64,000 nt of DNA, from positions 28,915,319 to 28,979,318 of the forward strand of contig NC_089236.1 in assembly GCF_963924675.1 (NCBI RefSeq). Direction: 5' to 3'. The DNA comes from Phocoena phocoena. Lineage: Eukaryota; Chordata; Mammalia; Artiodactyla; Phocoenidae. The translations under genes were made by a program, and so were the position numbers. How positions within the stretch are numbered: the stretch's first letter is position 1; every line of letters starts with the position of its first letter. The notes under the pieces are model-generated. The model worked only from the letters and a program-made list of their open reading frames with translations. It had not been told where the DNA came from and made no database searches. Below are positions 22,112 through 35,045 of the stretch, piece by piece.

Positions 22112-22825
22112 CATCCAACTTTTATGATATTGCCTTGGGTTGGTAATGGAGCTCATAGAATTGTTTCTTAAAAATGCTTTATTCTGATTCCTGATATTTC
22201 TGTGAGTAATTAACTGTCCTCTGTCTTTGACCAGAGAGTCTCATGTGTTCTATAAGTATCCATGAAACTGTAGCAAAGCTAAGTTGTTAGCTTGCAAGTA
22301 AGAAAAAATTATTCGACTCTTCACAGTTCTTGAAACTAGCAATCATATTTCAGCATTTCTCTCCACATTGACTATATAAGTCCTAGTTCCTCATATCCAA
22401 TTTTAATAAGCTATGCCATCCTACTAGTTCCCTCATTAATGAGTTGAATGTGACATTGACACATGCTCATTATCTATTTGTATGACAGTGAGGATTTTAA
22501 CAATTTGAGAACTGTGCTCTTCTTATAGTGTTAATATGCCAATGTGCACCTATCATTTTCAATGACCTAGTTCACACAAGGGATATCTTAAAAAGGTGTA
22601 TAGCTGTTTAGACACCGTAGGATATGGGAGAAATTCAGTTCCATAATTTTCTCAGCCTGTTCACTTGCAGTAGGCAAATTCAAATAAGATATTTCACTAT
22701 GCCTCATCTGTCTGCAAGTAGTAATCTCCTACTGCTTTTATTAAACATTAAAATTCATAAAATTATTCCTTTTGTGCTAAGTGATGTACTTGATTTTTAG
22801 TTCTTAAGACATTTTACTAAATGCC

Positions 22826-22828
<3 letters not shown>

Positions 22829-22856
<28 letters not shown>
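22829..22856. repeat. (GT)n microsatellite
   Basis: Fourteen uninterrupted GT units. Confidence 0.97.
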
Positions 22857-22857
<1 letters not shown>

Positions 22858-23164
22858 CCATGATGAGACAGCAACTAGTTTCTCAGTATCTACTATGCAC
22901 TGAACTACTCATTGAGGATATAGTAATAAACAAGAAAAGCCTATATTAATGGATTTATAAAATATATAGATGTTTTCATTTGGTGAGGAGTCAAAAAATA
23001 TATTTTAAAATGTAAATAATGATGGACAAAACAAAACTAATTTTTCCTTAATATAATCTAGCCATCTGGCAGAGATTCCAGGTGGTAAACACTGCCATAG
23101 AAAGGAGCATACTCAGAACAGAAACATAAATCTTTGTTTTGTTCAAAAGGCATAGATAAATAAA

Positions 23165-24540
23165 TGATACCAATTCCACACAATCTCTTCCAAGTAGAAA
23201 TAGAGGAAATAATTCCTAAATCACTCTATGAGGCCAGCCTTGCCCTACTATCAAAACCAAATAAAGATATTACAAGAAAGAAAAAGTACAAACCAATATC
23301 TCTCATGAACACAGATGAAAAAGAAATAAACAAACAAAAATACAAACAGAAAAAAATAAATGCAAAATGCAATAAGTGAAAAAACAAACACGAACAACAA
23401 CAGAAAAAACATACCTCAACAAAATATTAGGAGAACTGATCTAACAATGTACAAACTTAAATTTATACCATAACAACATGGGATTTATTCCAGGTATTCA
23501 AGTCTGGTCACACATTGAAAAAATGATCCGTGTAATTGGTCTTATCAATGGGATAAAGAAGAGAAATCATATGGTCACAAAAACATTTGACAAAATGCAC
23601 CATCCAATTATAATAAAAATGTTCAGCAAATGATGAATACGGAAGAACATCTTCAACTTTGTGAAGAACATCTACAGAAATCTAACAGCTAACAAAGTTA
23701 ATGGTGAGAAACTAGGGAATATGTTCCCATAAGATCCTGATGTACAGATGAAAAACAAGCATATGCAAAGATGCTCAAACTTATTCACCATTGGGGAATT
23801 GTAACTTAAAGCAGCAATAAAATGCCACTAAACACCCATTACAATGGTTAGATTAAAAAAAACACACAATACTAATTGTTGATGAGAATGTGGAGTGACA
23901 AGAATTTGCATTCATTACTGGTGGAAATATAAAATAATTCCAATTTGGAAGACAGTTTTGGAATTTTTTACAAAGTTAAACTTGTACTTACCATACAAGC
24001 CAGTATTCATACTCCTAGGTATTTACATATCTGACTTGAAATCCTATATAGGAATGTTTACAGCAACTTAATTCATAATTCCAAAACTGAAATTAAGCAA
24101 GATATCCACAATAGCTGAATAAACAAACTGGTACATACAAATTATATAATATTCAGTGATAAAATGAGTGAGCTATCAATTCAAAAAATATATGGAGAAA
24201 TCTTAGAAGCATATTGCTAAGTGAAAAAAGCTAGCATGAAAAGTCTACATGTTGTATGAGTCCAATTATATAATATTTTGGGCAAAGCAAAACTATAGAA
24301 ACAGTAAAAAGACTGAAGGTTTCCAGGGGAATGGAAGGGAAGAGGAAAGAATAAGTGAAGCACAGGAGATTTAGGGTGGTAGAAATAGTCTTTATGATAC
24401 TGTGATGGTGGATACATGATATTATGTATTTTTCAAAATCAATAGGACTTACAGCAGAAAGAGCACCCTATTGTATGCCAGTTTTTTTTTTTTTAATCAT
24501 TTATGAGGGAGGGGAATCTCAGGAAGTAATGCAAACTATG
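23165..24540 (+). mobile_element. Old L1: RT-region fragment joined to 3' end by internal deletion
   Basis: The first part translates as a decayed L1 ORF2 segment (IPKSLYEASLALLSKPNKD, then ISLMNTD). After about 23740 the text jumps to the ORF2 C-terminal/3' region ('acaatggttag', 'gaatgtggagtgac', 'ggtggatacatgatattatg'). The intervening part of ORF2 is missing. No open frame longer than 71 codons survives. Confidence 0.85.
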
Positions 24541-24770
24541 TTGAGAGAATTTAACTGTATTGCAAATGCATGAAAACCACCACAATAAGGTCATTGTGGG
24601 GAAAAAGGTGGTCATCTAAGTAATTTTGGAAATGAGTGGAGCCTATAAGACTGAAGGTAGAAGGAAACATACATATGCATTGTAAACTAGTTTATAAAGT
24701 TGCTTTCTCTAGGAGTGTGGGTAACAATTCTGATAGTGCTATATATGTGTCAACTTTAATAATATAATAG

Positions 24771-25200
24771 CCAGTTATTTTACCAGCAAAAGAGGGTTTA
24801 GGCCAGAATAGCCAGAAGAATTGCAATTCAGGAAATGCAAGCTAAGGCAGACCACTGGCAAATACTGAGAACAAAGAAGGGGGATTTGCCTTTATAGGGA
24901 AAAGGGTAAGAGTTAGGCAGAGCGGTGACAACCAAGCAGTCTATTGGAGGAAACTGGGAGTCCAAAGTATGGAGGTTTCTGGTTGGTTTGGCTGTTACAG
25001 TCTCTGATTGGCTAGGCTCTCCTTGGGCTGAGAGAAGTAATTTTCTTCCTGCTGGATAGTAAAGTAGAGGCACCTTCCTGTTGGAGATATAGATGTATAT
25101 CTCTTCCTATTTGGATCAATTTATGATGATGACAGGGTATGAGAGCTCCCCTTACAGGTCTGTCCTAAGTCCAGTTTTAGCTGAGGTTTCTTTAAATAAT
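24771..25200 (-). mobile_element. Probable ERV class I LTR, reverse orientation
   Basis: The minus strand shows a promoter-like 'ccctataaaggcaaatcccc' (plus about 24880-24900), an upstream 'gccaatcagagactgtaaca' CCAAT-type element and a pyrimidine-rich downstream part, the usual order in an LTR. Ends and target duplication were not resolved and the subfamily is unknown. Confidence 0.5.
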
Positions 25201-25599
25201 CGCACACATGTATACTGGAATTAAACAATTATATGGATACCAGATAGTAGGAATACCCTTTCTCACTTTGGGAGTGGAAACTTACAGATCCTCAAGGGAA
25301 GGAGGCTAAAATGATCCATTTTTAAAAAATGGATTAAATGTGAAAACATCAGTGAAACAAAGTTTTTCCTTAATTACACATGATTGTATACAGAAAAGTT
25401 ACACATATTTGTTTATATACAGTTTAGTATATACATATATGTATTTCTCTTTTTGTTAGATGAGGTTGCCTAAAATGAGCCATCAGTAGCAATGATCACA
25501 TCTAGAATCTAGATGTTGATTTCTAATACCATTCTCCAATAAAAGGAACCAGAGTTCCTAAGAGAAATCACTGGTTCTATGACTGAGGCAAGGAATATA

Positions 25600-26545
25600 C
25601 AAGATGAGTCTGGAACATCTTGCAGCACTAGGAAGTTAATAAAAGTAAAACAAGAGAACAAACATAAACCTATATTGAGGGGAGCATGTCAAAAGGATAA
25701 ATCAGCCAAATAAAATATTTCCAACAGCCATGTACAGAACCATTTGAGAAATAAAATAAATAAAAGAGTATTGCATTATAACCCAAAGTATAAATTAAAT
25801 ATCCCCTCATAAAATAAATGATTGAATAAATAACTGTGGAAGAAGAGACAAATCTCATGCAAAATAATTTCAAATATACTTTATGTAGTCTACCCTTAAT
25901 GAGAGGTAACAAACAGCCCATTCATTAAGAGTGAGCTATTCACAGGGACTTTCCAAACAGTACAGTATGCAAGGAAGGAATAAAAGGGAAAATTCCACTG
26001 AAAAATAGTACCTCAACCAAGTAATCAAGGTTTACGTAACAGTAGTAAGTCATATTGATAGTATGTGTCCTACACATGTTATGATAAGAATGCACTTTCC
26101 ACTAGGGTCTTCCTCCCAAAAATATACTAACCCAGACCAATATCAAGAAAGACACCAGACAAACATTAATAGAGGGACACTCTACAAAATATATGACCAA
26201 TACTCTTCAGAACTCTCAAACTCATCAAAAACAAGGGAAGTCTGAGAAACTCTCACAACCACGAGGAGCCTAAGGATACATAAAAGCTAAATGGAACATG
26301 GTATCCTGAATGGAACTCTTTAGAAAAAAAAGCATTATGGAAAAACTGAGGAAATATGAATAGAGTTGCTATGAACTTTAATTAATGTAATATATACATA
26401 TTGGTCTATTAATAATAAAAATGTACCATACTAATATAAGATGTCAATAATTGGGGAAACAATTGGGCATGAGAAAATTCTTGGAACTGTTTTCTATATT
26501 TATTTCCTGTAAATCTAAAACATTTATAAAAAATAAAGCTTATCA
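25600..26545 (+). mobile_element. Old L1 (L1M-type) 3' UTR
   Basis: The sequence includes 'gagaaactctcacaaccacg', 'tgaatggaactctttag' and 'aaatgtaccatactaatata', ending 'cctgtaaatctaaaac' plus an A-rich tail. This is the long 3' UTR of mammal-wide L1M elements. The left boundary is approximate. Confidence 0.75.
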
Positions 26546-26762
26546 AATTTTTAAAGTATATGCATCAGAAGGTAGCATGGTTCAAAGGAGTATAAGAAAA
26601 AGTTAATGAGGAAATATGGATATGGAAAATTTATTTTAAGACTAGAAAAAGTTTCTTTTTTGCATAGGGTGGGGGACTAGATGGGTAGAATTGTGCACAT
26701 GACCTTCTCTCTGTGTGTGGATCTGTTTTGTGAGTCTGTGTGTGCGTGTGTGTGTGCCTGTG

Positions 26763-26765
<3 letters not shown>

Positions 26766-26796
<31 letters not shown>
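26766..26796. repeat. (GA)n microsatellite, preceded by GT-rich tract
   Basis: GA dinucleotides follow a TGTGTGCG-type tract at about 26735-26760. Confidence 0.95.
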
Positions 26797-26799
<3 letters not shown>

Positions 26800-27399
26800 T
26801 GTATTTCTAAAAACTCTAAGTTATGAAACTGAAATTATAAGTCATGATAAAGGGGGCTGGCTAAATCTGATTATAGTAGAGTATTTGACTTTTTCCTTTA
26901 AATTATCCTCATGTTCATAAATAAAATATTAATATTTTGCTGAGTTTACAAGTTTCCCCAGAAATTTTTTCTAGCTGTATTAAAGTTAGATATTTCATGC
27001 TTTATGTCTATTCAATTTGAAATTTTAAACCTCAATTGCTTTTCAATATCATATGTCTATATGTTTTATTCTAATATCATTATATATTTACAATTAGAAT
27101 TATTTTACATTTTAATATTTTTCTCAATTTTTAGCTATATTCAAATTTTCAAAAGTATTTGTTACTAGTCAATATAAATTATGATCATTCTGTTCTTTAA
27201 TTATAACCATCACAAAAATACTGAAAAAAAAGGGATTACCATAGGGAAAAAATTATAAAAATAATATATTAGCCAGTAAACCCAGCAATATATAAAAGGT
27301 AATAGATCATTAATATTAAAATTAAAAATTTATGTTACATTTTATGATATTATTAAATTTAACAAATAATTGTGAAAATAATTAATAAAAATGTCTAGG

Positions 27400-28700
27400 A
27401 CTTTGTCACAGAAAACTACAAAACATCTTTAACATATATTAATAAAGACCTAAGAATGGTCAGAGCAATTGTGAAGATGAATAGAAGCTGGACTATCAGA
27501 TATCAGTATCTGCCATCAAACTATATTAATTAAAAGAATATGATATTGTTGTAAGTTTAGCCAAACTGACAAATGTAATAGTAGACAGATTACAGAAACA
27601 CAATTGCTTATAAATGGCCACCTGATTAGGGCAAATGTAATACCATTAAAGAGACAATAATGCTCTTCCCATAATGGTAGCAAATCAGTTGTATATTTAT
27701 ATGAAAAAAAAATCTTAGCCCTTACTTTATACCATATGCACAACAACAATTTCAGTTGACTTCCAGTTGAAAAGGAAAAACAAACAAACAAACCTCAGAA
27801 TACATAGAACATCTTGATGACATTAGCACATACAAAAATTTCTTGAATAGGACCGAAAAATGTACTACCCATAAAACAATAAAAACTATAAATTGAACCA
27901 TATTAAAATTAAGAACTTCAGTTCACAAATGATACCAATAAAAAAGTGAAAAAGCTATTGACATAATGGAAAGACTTACTGGCAATACATATATCTGACA
28001 AATGACTAATATCCACAGATATAAAGAACCTTTACTAATCAATAAGAAAATTGAGACAATAAAATAGAAACACTTTAAAAGTTGTGAATGTTTTCCAAAA
28101 TTACATCTCAAAATGATAATAGCACATCAAAAATGCTGAAAATGTTATAAATAAATGAAAAATGTAACCATAACGAGTAGTACTATAGATCCACCAGCAT
28201 GTCTAAAACTAAAAGATGGAAATATGTGTGACAGGAATGTACAACAACCAAGATTTTCATACACTGTTTGGTAGAAGAGCAAATTGTTATAGTCACTTTG
28301 AAAAATGTTTCTGGATTCATCTACCAAAATAAGACATAGATATACTCTATACTGAAACTGTTATGCTTCTAGATTTATATTCATATAATCACCGAAAGCT
28401 AGGTTCTAGAATCATTCAAATACGACAATTTATAATGAAAAATAACTTATGCCTACCAATAGTAGAATGGACAAATAATTAGTGGCATATTCACACCCTG
28501 GAATAGTATAGAGCAACAGGAATCAGAGAATTAGCACAAAGATGAATGAATTTCACAAGGTCAATAGTGAACAAAAGAAGCCAGACATAAAAGAACATGC
28601 ATTGTGTGATTCCACTTGTAGCAAATATTTTTGAAAATTCATGAAACTCTTCTATTCTGGTTACCCTTTTTGAGAGGAAATGGTGTTCTGCTTAGGAATA
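27400..28700 (+). mobile_element. Old L1 ORF2 C-terminal region and 3' end, strongly diverged
   Basis: Order and wording follow the last third of L1 ORF2: the 'aatggtcagagcaat...' segment, 'ttaatatccacagatataaag', 'ggatgaatgaattt'-like and 'gattccacttgtag' near the end. All frames are broken and the limits are approximate. Confidence 0.7.
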
Positions 28701-28732
28701 TTAAGTGAATGTTAATGACTTGATATCATTTC

Positions 28733-28776
28733 TGTCTATCTGTCTATCTATCTATCTATCTATCCATCTATCCATA
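28733..28776. repeat. (TCTA)n tetranucleotide repeat
   Basis: TCTA/TCTG/TCCA units, with about five perfect in the middle. Confidence 0.93.
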
Positions 28777-30124
28777 TATTTGGATAAACCTCAGCAAGAA
28801 GTTAACACACTTCTTGTTATATAAATATAGGCTGTTACAACTATGTTCTAGATGTGGTCATCTCCAAGTAATCCTCCTGGTTGGCCTAGCTCAGCACGGA
28901 TTAACAGACTAAAGGCAGCACCTGCCTTTTGTGTGGGAGAAATGAGCATGCACAGCTTTGCTATATCTTTATTTTTAATTTCTCATTGGCAGAGCCACCT
29001 GTAGTAAAGTAGGGAAAATTATATTTTAGATTGCAACCTCATTTCTCAGTCTAGTATTATTGAGCACAGTTACTTTAAGAATTTTCAATCAAATTTTTCA
29101 AAATGTTTGAAATAAATGTCAGATTTGTGTTCAACTTACTGACACAGTAATGATATTCATGAAATAATTAATCTGTAGTCATTTAAAATTATTTTACATA
29201 ATTGTGGTTATCATTTTAACTACACTTTAACCTTTGGTTTCATTTTTCCCCACAGAAAATGAGCCAGAGCACTAATGTGAACTAGGAACTTCCATGAATA
29301 GCCTGTATTAATATATTTTAATTTATAAACTGTTGCTTCATTTAATTTTATGGGTATTGAAGCTGACAGAAAGATTAGCTTTTCTTTAAAAATATAGAAA
29401 ATACTGACAAAAATCTGTCATCATAATGCTGAAGAAATCTACATACATGTTAATACTAGGAGAGAAAGTTTTGGTGAATATAATGTCATAAAGACAAAAG
29501 TCATAGAAATGTGACAGATATGTCATATCTAAAATTTTATATGTATTATTTAAAGTTTATAAAAGTTTTTGTTTACATTGAACATTTTTTAATTTTCAGT
29601 TTTCTGCCATTTTAAATAATCCAATAATAAGTTTTAATTTTAATAGGAAACTAGGAATCCTCTAGAAAATAATGATAAAAAACAGGAAATTTTAAGTTAT
29701 TAAATTGAGTTATAGCTTTAATATATGTATTACATACCACTCATATATTAAAATATTTGACTTTACAATCAAAGTAAGTCTTCAAATGATCCACCAAATC
29801 ATTAACCAAAGATGAATGGTTCTTCTAGCCAGGGACCAAGTCTTGTATTTAGTTTTATGTCTTCTTGAGAATTGTAGTCAATGAAAAATATTTGTTTATT
29901 AAAAACTTTTTAGAAATGAACTAATGACAGGGGCAAAATACATGAGAGATTTCTGGTTAAAATATATAACAAATGATAAACAAGTTAAATGAAAAAACCA
30001 CCATCTTCTTTTAATTAGAGTGCTGCAAGAGACTACTAAATTTCGTCCATGGTTCACGTCACTTCATACATGGCAGGGCACATATCAGGTTCAATAAATT
30101 ATAGAACATAAATCATGTTATCTC
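28777..30124. other. AT-rich non-coding stretch, nothing recognised
   Basis: No gene or named repeat was recognised. Confidence 0.5.
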
Positions 30125-30430
30125 TCTTCTGCCTGTTTAAAACTCACCAGTGACTTCACAACACATTTCAAATACATTCAAATATCTTAGTATAGGCTTC
30201 AAGGCCCAGTGTTATCTGGCCCTTGATAATCTGTCCATTTTTATATTGTTTATGCTTTGCTTTTTGCATGACTCCCTATGAATATTGGATTTCTCTTATT
30301 CACTTTAGCTTAAGAAAATTGTTCCCACTCTTCCTTCAACTTAACTGTCATTCTTCAAAAAGGTATTTTTGACCCTGACAAAGATATGTAAATTCTTACT
30401 CCTATTTTCTATCAGAAGCCTGCCATTTTC
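30125..30430 (+). mobile_element. L2 LINE fragment
   Basis: Wording such as 'gcctgtttaaaactcaccag' and 'cttcaaggcccagtgttatc' followed by 'tggcccttgataatctg' is that of the mammal-wide L2 ORF/3' region, strongly decayed. Confidence 0.7.
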
Positions 30431-30730
30431 CTCAGTAATAGATATCATTTGATACATAACTGCAGAATTTAATATATAATATTCCATGAAAATAATAGAA
30501 AAGAATAAAACATTGTGTAATAAACCCTACACTTGATACAACAAACTTGCAACTTTTGCCATAATTGCTTTAGCTATTTTCCTTTTTAAATGTTTTATTG
30601 TAATCTACTACACATAGAAAAGAAATTTCAACAAAACCATATCATTATTATTATGGTTATTGTTAGACTGTGGACACATTAAAATGTGTAAACTTTCTGT
30701 ATGTTTCCTGCTGCCACTCTGCACATTATC

Positions 30731-30805
30731 AGATAATTGGCACCTTGAAACAACAAAGTATTATTCTCTTACAGTTCTGGAGGTCAGACATCTAAAATGA
30801 AGGCA
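30731..30805 (-). mobile_element. MaLR (MLT1-type) LTR, right-hand piece of a split copy
   Basis: 'ttgaaacaacaaagtattat' and 'cttacagttctggaggtcag' are the reverse complement of the 3' end of MLT1-type LTRs. The rest of the same LTR resumes at about 31511. Confidence 0.75.
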
Positions 30806-31044
30806 GTATCAAAATCGCATTCTTTCTTTTATTTTTAGTTAATATAACTTTATCTGATAAAATTAAATATTTAAATTTTATATAAATAACAAAATGCCAT
30901 GGTAGCCAGACTTGTAGAAAATGCCAAAAAATGTATATAAGTTTTAAATGAAAAGAGCCAAAAAACAGATACAAGGAAAAACAGAATTCAGATGTCTTCT
31001 TGGAACTATGGTATTTTGCTAATTTTCTAATATTCATTCTAGTT

Positions 31045-31510
31045 TTACTAACTTTTTAAAATTCAAGTATACTTGATTTACAATGTTGTGTTAGATTCTG
31101 GTATATGGCAAAGTGATTCATTTCTTTCTATCTATCTATCTATAAATATATATGTTCTTTGGCATCTTTTTCACTAAAGGTTATTACAAGATATTGAATA
31201 TAGGTCCCTGTGCTCTTCAGTATGACCTTATCATTAATCTATTTTATATATAGTAGTTTGTATCTGCTAATCCCAAACTCCTTATTTATCCCTCTCCCAA
31301 CCCTTTTCCTCTTTGGTAACCACAAATTTGTTTTCTATGTCTGTGAGTCAGTTTCTAGTTAGTAAGTAAGTCCATTTGTATAATATTTTAGATTCCACAT
31401 ATAAATGCTATCATATGGTATTTGTCTTTGATGTACTTCACTTATGATAATCTCTATGTCCATCCATGTTGCTGCAAATGACATTATTTCATTTTTTCTG
31501 AAGGTTTCAA
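31045..31510 (-). mobile_element. L1 3' end inserted into the MaLR LTR
   Basis: The plus strand shows 'caagtatacttgatttacaa', 'ggtccctgtgctcttcagta' and 'tgtccatccatgttgctgca', the reverse complement of L1 3' UTR and ORF2 C-terminus. The block 30806-31044 between it and the LTR piece is AT-rich and unassigned. Confidence 0.85.
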
Positions 31511-31823
31511 GGAATAAGGCTTTCTAGTTTTATCCTTTTCCAGTTTCTAGTGGACATCTGAATCTGGTCTTTTCCTTATATCTCTTCTACCTCTTGCTTC
31601 CATCATCACATCACTTACTACTCACTCTAATTTCCTGTCTCCCTCTTATAAAGATCTTTGTGATTATATCAAATCCACCTGGAAAACCCAGAAAATCTCC
31701 TTATCTCAATACCTTTAAATTACTTGTATCTGCAAAGTTCCTTTTGACATATAAGTTAACATTCACAAGTTCCAATAATTAGAACATTGTCATCTTGGGT
31801 AGAGCATTATTCAGCCTACCACA
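31511..31823 (-). mobile_element. MaLR (MLT1-type) LTR, remaining piece of the split copy
   Basis: It runs from 'ttatccttttccagtttcta' through 'cctccctcttataaagatc'-like wording to 'attattcagcctaccaca'. The last part is the reverse complement of the TGTGGTAGGCTGAATAAT start of MLT1 LTRs. Confidence 0.8.
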
Positions 31824-31844
31824 CTTTACAAGCATTTGAATAAA

Positions 31845-31985
31845 TCTCTTTCTTCGCAATAGCCGAGATAATGGAAATAACCTAAGAGCCCATCAATGGA
31901 TGGACAGATGAAGAGATGTAGTGTATACATGCAATGGAATGTTATTCAGCCACAAACAAGGAAATCTCTGGGTACAGAACTTTTT
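31845..31985 (+). mobile_element. Short L1 ORF2 C-terminal fragment
   Basis: 'cgcaatagccgagataatgg', 'ccatcaatggatggacagat' and 'gaatgttattcagccacaaa' are standard L1 wording in plus orientation. Confidence 0.85.
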
Positions 31986-32980
31986 CCATGATTTCCCTTT
32001 TCCATTAAGTTCCTTTCACTCTACAAACCTAGACACATCCTGAAACCTGGATTACTCCACTGCTCCAGTGTCATTCTGAATACATTGTCTGAGTAGTGGG
32101 GATTACTGTTTCCCATTATCTTCCATTGAGAAATCAGCATAAATCTTCTCATTCTAAAATTTATCAATACTAGCTGAGAAGCTAGGCAGAAGGCATTATG
32201 ACTGTAAAATGCAAATGCTCAAGATGTCGTTTCATGTATGATTATAGTTTGTTTCAATAATCGATTATAGTAAAGTTATTTTTTCCTCTATTGCATTCTT
32301 GCTATATGAAAACTTACCTCTGCAACATTGAATACTGAGCTAAAGAGAGGAAAGGAACAGTTAGAGAAATGGTAGAAGTAACTTGATTATTATCACAAAT
32401 ATTCATTATCTACCTTTAATCCTTTCTTAATACACCAGGAAATAGGTAAAATTATACTTACTTTTCATTTTGAAGGTTAGAAAATTGATAAATGGGTTTT
32501 GTGTAACTCACCCAAAAATGTTACAATAGTGTGTGTGAATCTTAGATTTCTGTCTTAGATTTGTCTTAGAATATCTATACAAACTTTTTCTGGCAATGAT
32601 ATTCCTATGGTAAGAAATCAGATGGAAAATATTACTAATTTCAATGTAACTTGATTGAAATTGATACATCATGTAAAGATAAAAATGTATTGTCAGTTTA
32701 TGTTTCATAGAAACAAAAAGAATTTCTACTAATCTGTATTGATGATATTGTAGATACTTGCTGAATATATTAAGAATGCTGTATATTATATAATTATCTA
32801 AGTATTTTATAAAATTGTGAATTATAAATCATCTATTGAATAAAAGGAGTATAGATATAACTATACAAATAAATATAAGTATATAATCACATGTAATCAT
32901 CTCAAGTTCTAATCTATTTTAATTCTGTTGATTACATTATTTCATGATAAAATGCATATATATTTATTTGATGGCTAATA
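31986..32980. other. AT-rich non-coding stretch, nothing recognised
   Basis: No gene was recognised. Possibly a weak MIR lies near 32390-32510, not strong enough to call. Confidence 0.45.
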
Positions 32981-33330
32981 TATTAGTTTGTGCTGCCATA
33001 ACAAAATACTACAGAGTTGGTGGTTTAAATAACAGAAACATTTTTCTCACAGTTGTGGAGAATAGAAATTTGAGACGTGAGTGCTTCATGGCTGGGTCTG
33101 GTGAGGCTCTTTTGCTGGCTTGCAGATAGCCATATATCCACATGGCAAGGAAAGAACAATCCATCTTCCAGTTCTCATAAGGGTACTGATCCAATCACAA
33201 AGGTCACTCTCACGACTTAATCTAACTCTGATTATATCCCACAAAGCCCCATCTCCAAATATCATTGTTAGGGCTTAACGCTTCAACATATGAATGGGGT
33301 GGGGGACAAAAACATTTAGTTCATAATAGG
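32981..33330 (-). mobile_element. MaLR LTR (MST/MLT1-type)
   Basis: It starts 'tattagtttgtgctgccata' and contains 'tttctcacagttgtggag', 'tctcataagggtactgatcc' and 'cttcaacatatgaatggggt'. This is the reverse complement of a MaLR LTR of about 350 bp. It is a solo LTR, and no internal sequence adjoins. Confidence 0.9.
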
Positions 33331-34384
33331 GGAATTTTTTTTTTTTTTTTACTTAGTTGGCATTTATAGAACACTACATCCAACAAGAACATAATATATA
33401 CATTCTTTTCAAGTGCACTTGGTTAATTCACCATGGTAGACCAACTGTTGGGCAATAAAAGAGTCTCAATAAATTTAAGAGGATTTAAATAATTCAAAGT
33501 GTGTTATTTGAACACAACAGAACTAAATGAGTTAGAACACAGGGCAATTCTTTTCCAAATCCAGATATTTTAAATTTTTTCAAAGCAAGTCAGAGAAAAA
33601 TTGAACAGGGTTCAATTTTAGGGTTTTAAAGTTCTAACTTATGATTTAAATATATTAATTAAAGTTACAATGTCCTTGCTTTTCCTGTCTTTATGTAACT
33701 TCTATTTTAGCAGGGTCTTTCAAATATATATTTTATTAGCTCACAGCTATGGTTCAAAATTCATATGTCATACTTTCAAATGATCAGAAATAATCTCAGA
33801 GGATATATTTTTTTGGGGACATATGTTTCATTTCATTGACTTTCAATGTGTTTGGTACATTTCTTGTCATTTTGACATCAGCCGTTTCCATCTCATAATG
33901 TCTGCACACTAAGAGAGATCCCAGGTCCTAAATTCTTCACTATCTGGGGTGCTGCTCTTGACACTAAATAATTTTCTAGGAAATGGTGTGTCCTAGAAAT
34001 TGATCCAGAAACATTTAATAAAAGACGTTAATGAATTTCACTATATTTTAAGACAAAATTGAAGGGAAATAATAACAGAATTGATAACTTAGTGGCATGT
34101 GGAATATACCAGATCCATGTTATTCTATGTAACCATTATGGAGAAAATAATTAACTACTTTTATACGGAATATTTGATATGTATGTTTGACTTAGAAATG
34201 AAGACAGAGGAGAACTGAGGACATGTATGAAATAAGGTATATTTAAAGCATATTTATGGTTTCTTGAGGTTTTAAAGTAAGATAAACTGTCATGTGCTGT
34301 GTTGATCTCTTCTGTAATAGATAAAATTTACTTGTGCTCAGTAGTGTAGCTGTTATAGGTAAAACTTCTGGTGCAATCTACATA
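33331..34384. other. AT-rich non-coding stretch, nothing recognised
   Basis: A T-run lies at about 33337-33350. No gene or named repeat was recognised. Confidence 0.5.
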
Positions 34385-34507
34385 TTTTAAAATTTGAATT
34401 TCACCAATTACTGAGTGACCTTCCATGAATTATGCACCTTAACTTCTTCATTTGTAAAATATAGATGAGAGTAAATGCTTCACAGAGTTTTTGTGAAGAT
34501 TTAATTA

Positions 34508-34551
<44 letters not shown>

Positions 34552-34612
34552 CTTAGAATAGCATTTGGCACCTATAGTAAATATTAAATATGTGTTGTTA
34601 TTATTGTTGAAA
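34385..34612 (+). mobile_element. MIR SINE split by a TA microsatellite
   Basis: 'caattactgagtgaccttcc', 'ttcttcatttgtaaaatata', 'gagtttttgtgaagatttaa' and, after the TA tract, 'gcttagaatagcatttggca' follow the order of the MIR consensus. The TA tract at 34509-34550 lies where MIR has a short TA-rich site. Confidence 0.85.
34509..34550. repeat. (TA)n microsatellite inside MIR
   Basis: Twenty-one uninterrupted TA units. Confidence 0.97.
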
Positions 34613-34623
34613 CATAACTGATT

Positions 34624-34846
34624 GGGCTTCCCTGGTGGCGCAGTTGTTGAGAGTCCACCTGCCGACGCAGGGGACATGGGTTCGTGCCGCAGTCCAGGAA
34701 GATCCCACATGCCGTGGAGCAGCTAGGTCCGTGAGCCATGGCCGCTGAGCCTGCGCATCTGGAGCCTGTGGTCCGCAATGGGAGAGGCCACAACAGTGAG
34801 AGGTCCGTGTACCGCAAAAACAAACAAACAAACAAACAAACAAAAC
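34624..34846 (+). mobile_element. CHR-type SINE, cetacean subtype
   Basis: It starts GGGCTTCCCTGGTGGCGCAG. Downstream are 'gaagatcccacatgccgtgg' and 'gagaggccacaacagtgaga', ending in a (CAAA)n tail. AACTGAT occurs just before (34616-34622) and just after (34847-34853), a probable core of the target duplication. Confidence 0.95.
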
Positions 34847-35013
34847 AACTGATCAAGCAGAAGCAAGGAAATGAATAGTTTACCATGGTTGGTTAAGAAC
34901 TAAGGCAGTTCACATTAATAAAAACAAATAATCATGAGTGGCTTGTTAGTGGAGTATAGGAAAGAGTTTGCTATAACGTAGGACACCTCTGTATATTAGA
35001 GAAATGACTAGTT

Positions 35014-35034
<21 letters not shown>
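35014..35034. repeat. (GA)n microsatellite
   Basis: About ten GA units. Confidence 0.93.

Positions 35035-35039
<5 letters not shown>

Positions 35040-35045
<6 letters not shown>

Noticed and set aside
22829..28776. Regularly spaced simple repeats as a possible CRISPR-like or satellite array
   Set aside because: They are unrelated mono-, di- and tetranucleotide tracts without a repeat-spacer pattern, in a mammalian genome.
34584..34886. A 100-codon minus-strand frame
   Set aside because: It is the reverse strand of a CHR SINE plus its (CAAA)n tail.
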